DNA of 8,466 bases from NCBI RefSeq assembly GCF_014672695.1, contig NZ_CP053923.1, forward strand, positions 3,664,636 through 3,673,101. The letters run 5' to 3'. The translations under genes were made by a program, and so were the position numbers. Below, in pieces: positions 6,430 through 8,466 of the stretch (position 1 is the first letter of the stretch; each line of letters opens with the position of its first letter). The notes beneath the pieces were generated by a model. The model searched no databases. It was not told the DNA's origin and saw only the letters and a list, made by a program, of their open reading frames with translations. The DNA is from Defluviicoccus vanus (GTDB lineage: Bacteria > Pseudomonadota > Alphaproteobacteria > Rhodospirillales > Defluviicoccaceae).

Positions 6430-8466
6430 CTACCGTTGGTCGTTCGCCCTTGCCTCAGCTTCCTTGAGCTTCTTGATGTCGTCCGGCGTGAGCTTCGGCG
6501 GATCAAGCGCAACCGTCAGCTTGTCGATCCTGCCGGTGAAAGCGAACGGGACCTGATAGTCCTTGTCGTCGACCGGCGTGCCGGTGTCGGAGGCGATATC
6601 GAAGGTCTCGTCCCACGGCAGGATAAGCGGCACTGTGCGGTCCAGCTTCTGCGTCGCGACCACCTTGCCGTCCACCGAGAGCGTGCCCGTTCCCGACCGG
6701 CCGAGGCCACTGATGTTGTTGAACGCCAGCGTGCCGAAGCCGAGCCCGTCGTACTTGAAGTCGTAGACGAGCGTGTGCTTACCGGGCGAGAGCGCCTGGG
6801 GCGCTTCCCAGCGGACCCGTTTCAGGTCGAGAAGGTTCCACAGGAACACCGGCTTGCCCTTGAGAAGGTAGAGCCCGAAGCCGCCGAAACGGCCGCCTTC
6901 GGTAAGGATCACGCCTTCGCCGCCGCCTTGTGGGACGTCGATATCGGCGGTGATCGTATAGGACGTGTTCAAGATCTGCGGCGCCCCACCGTGCGGGATG
7001 CCGGTGATCGGCGTTCCGCCGTATTGGTAGACAAGCCGCCCGCCGGCGAGATCGGGTCGCGGCGCCACCAGGCGCGTCGCCACCGACGCATCGAGCGGCA
7101 GCACCTGATATTTGGCGAACTCGGCAAACATCAGGTCCTTCATCTCCTGCAGCTTAGCCGGGTTCTCGGCCGCGACGTCGGTGTACTGGGTCCAGTCCTT
7201 GCTGATGTCGTAGAGTTCGAACTTGAATGCACTCGCCGGGTCCTGGATCGCCGTGCCGAGAAGTTGCCACGGGGCGTGGATCGGCACCGCGCTCAGCATC
7301 CAGCCTTCGTTGTACAGCCCCTGGACGCCCATCATCTCGAAGTACTGGATCTTGTGCGTCGAGGCTGCGTCGGCGTTCGCCTTGTCGAAGGTGTAGGCGA
7401 AGCTGACGCCTTCGATCGGCTTCTGCTCAATGCCGTCGACGAACTTCGGTGCCGGAATGCCGGTGACCTCCAGCAGCGTCGGCACGACATCGATGACGTG
7501 GAAGAACTGGTTCCGCACGCCGCCCTTGTCGGTGATCCGCTTCGGCCAGGAAATGGCCATCGGCTGGCGAACACCGCCCCAGAACGACGGGACCTGCTTC
7601 GTCCATTTGAACGGGGTATCGAATGCCCAGGTCCAGGCGACCGGCATGTGCGGATAGGTCTGGTCGGAACCCCAGGCGTCGTACCACTTCATCTGCTCGG
7701 CGACCGGCAGTTCGACGCCGTTGAACTGCAGCACCTCGCTCGGCGTGCCGTTGGGCGAGCCTTCGGCAGACGAGCCGTTGTCGCCGACGATGTAGATGAT
7801 CAGCGTGTTGTCCAGCTTGCCCATCTTGTCGACGGCGTCGATCACCCGGCCGATTTCGTGGTCGGTGTAGGCGAGGTAGGCCGCGAACACGTTGGCCTGG
7901 CGGATGTAGAGCTTCTTGTCGTCGGCGCTGAGAGTCTCCCATCGCTTCAGCAGGTCATCGGGCCAGGGTGTAAGCTTCGCATCCTGCGGAATCACCCCGA
8001 GACGCTTCTGGTTGGCGAAGATGGTGTCGCGCAACTTGTTCCAGCCCTCGTCGAACAAGTGCATGTCGGTGATCTTCTGGATCCACTCCGGCGTCGGGTG
8101 GTGCGGGGCGTGGACGCCGCCCGGAACGTAATAAAGGAAGAACGGCATCGTCGGATTGATGTCGTTCAGCATGTTCATCCAGTGGATGGCATCGTCCGCC
8201 ATCGCCGTGGTCAGGTTCCACTTGGGGTTGCCGACGTAGGGATAGATCGGCGTGGTGTCGCGAAAGAGATTTGGCTGCCACTGGCTCGTATCGCCACCGA
8301 CGAAGCCATAGAAGTGCTCGAAGCCCATCCCGGTCGGCCACTGGTCGAATGGACCCGCCTGCGATGCCGTCCAATCGGGCGTGTTATGGTCCTTGCCGTA
8401 CCAGGACGTGCGGTAGCCGTTGTCGAGCAGAATCCGACCGATCGTCGCATTATCCTTGCCGATAAT
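6430..8466 (-). CDS. Arylsulfatase, large alkaline-phosphatase-superfamily sulfatase (N-terminus outside window)
   Basis: Sulfatases of this kind hydrolyse sulfate esters using a formylglycine made from Cys or Ser in a CxPSR-type motif. The frame is open to the window edge, so the gene starts beyond 8466; 678 residues are visible and about 100 are probably missing, including that motif. Visible landmarks, numbered from 8466, are GKDHNTP with Lys25 and His27, GFEHFYGFVGGDTSQWQP, VHAPHH with His119, IVGDNGSSAEG with metal-ligand Asp229/Asn230, and Lys290 in TKQVPSFWGGVRQP. These match in order the Lys, His, Asp-Asn and Lys of the Pseudomonas arylsulfatase active site. The last about 200 residues (GGEGVILTEGGRFGGFGLYL, VSPG-like turn, LSVDGKVVATQ) form the beta-sandwich tail common to this large subgroup. 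The gene converges on recO and is unrelated to the envelope cluster. The natural substrate, and whether the protein is exported, cannot be told without the N-terminus. Confidence 0.94.
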   Translation of the reverse strand: MIGKDNATIGRILLDNGYRTSWYGKDHNTPDWTASQAGPFDQWPTGMGFEHFYGFVGGDTSQWQPNLFRDTTPIYPYVGNPKWNLTTAMADDAIHWMNMLNDINPTMPFFLYYVPGGVHAPHHPTPEWIQKITDMHLFDEGWNKLRDTIFANQKRLGVIPQDAKLTPWPDDLLKRWETLSADDKKLYIRQANVFAAYLAYTDHEIGRVIDAVDKMGKLDNTLIIYIVGDNGSSAEGSPNGTPSEVLQFNGVELPVAEQMKWYDAWGSDQTYPHMPVAWTWAFDTPFKWTKQVPSFWGGVRQPMAISWPKRITDKGGVRNQFFHVIDVVPTLLEVTGIPAPKFVDGIEQKPIEGVSFAYTFDKANADAASTHKIQYFEMMGVQGLYNEGWMLSAVPIHAPWQLLGTAIQDPASAFKFELYDISKDWTQYTDVAAENPAKLQEMKDLMFAEFAKYQVLPLDASVATRLVAPRPDLAGGRLVYQYGGTPITGIPHGGAPQILNTSYTITADIDVPQGGGEGVILTEGGRFGGFGLYLLKGKPVFLWNLLDLKRVRWEAPQALSPGKHTLVYDFKYDGLGFGTLAFNNISGLGRSGTGTLSVDGKVVATQKLDRTVPLILPWDETFDIASDTGTPVDDKDYQVPFAFTGRIDKLTVALDPPKLTPDDIKKLKEAEARANDQR

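Overview
This window looks like a chromosomal envelope-biogenesis locus of a fairly GC-rich Gram-negative bacterium, most likely an alphaproteobacterium. The gene order dxr - rseP - bamA - skp/ompH - fabZ and the protein wording (single-PDZ RseP, FabZ with a short extra N-terminus, alphaproteobacterial-type RecO) support this. The species cannot be named from the sequence alone. I see no RNA genes, CRISPR array, insertion sequence, prophage or defence genes.

Layout. Positions 1-675 hold the C-terminal 224 codons of dxr (isoprenoid synthesis). Positions 707-1827 hold rseP (site-2 protease), broken by a single missing base in a T run near 1581-1586. Positions 1850-4141 hold an intact bamA, whose stop codon directly abuts the start of skp/ompH (4142-4702). 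A stretch of about 420 bases (4703-5125) has no recognisable gene; lpxD usually sits here in related gene clusters. fabZ follows (5126-5602), then a recO-like gene (5696-6278) carrying two single-base frameshifts and an apparent internal loss of about 45-55 codons. recO lies where lpxA is often found. All of these genes are on the + strand. A stem-loop at 6373-6404 separates them from a convergent gene on the - strand, a large arylsulfatase (6430 to beyond the window end) whose N-terminus with the active-site cysteine/serine motif is cut off.

How they work together. The + strand genes form a classic growth and outer-membrane module. Dxr feeds the isoprenoid carrier pool. RseP cleaves membrane-anchored substrates such as anti-sigma factors. 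BamA inserts beta-barrel proteins, and Skp chaperones them across the periplasm. FabZ dehydrates hydroxyacyl-ACP, the branch point between fatty acid and lipid A synthesis. The sulfatase is a separate catabolic or scavenging function.

No new biological system is evident. The points worth checking are the frameshifted rseP, the multiply damaged recO, and the absence of lpxD and lpxA on either side of fabZ. All three apparent indels are single-base losses, so sequencing or assembly error is a serious alternative for them.
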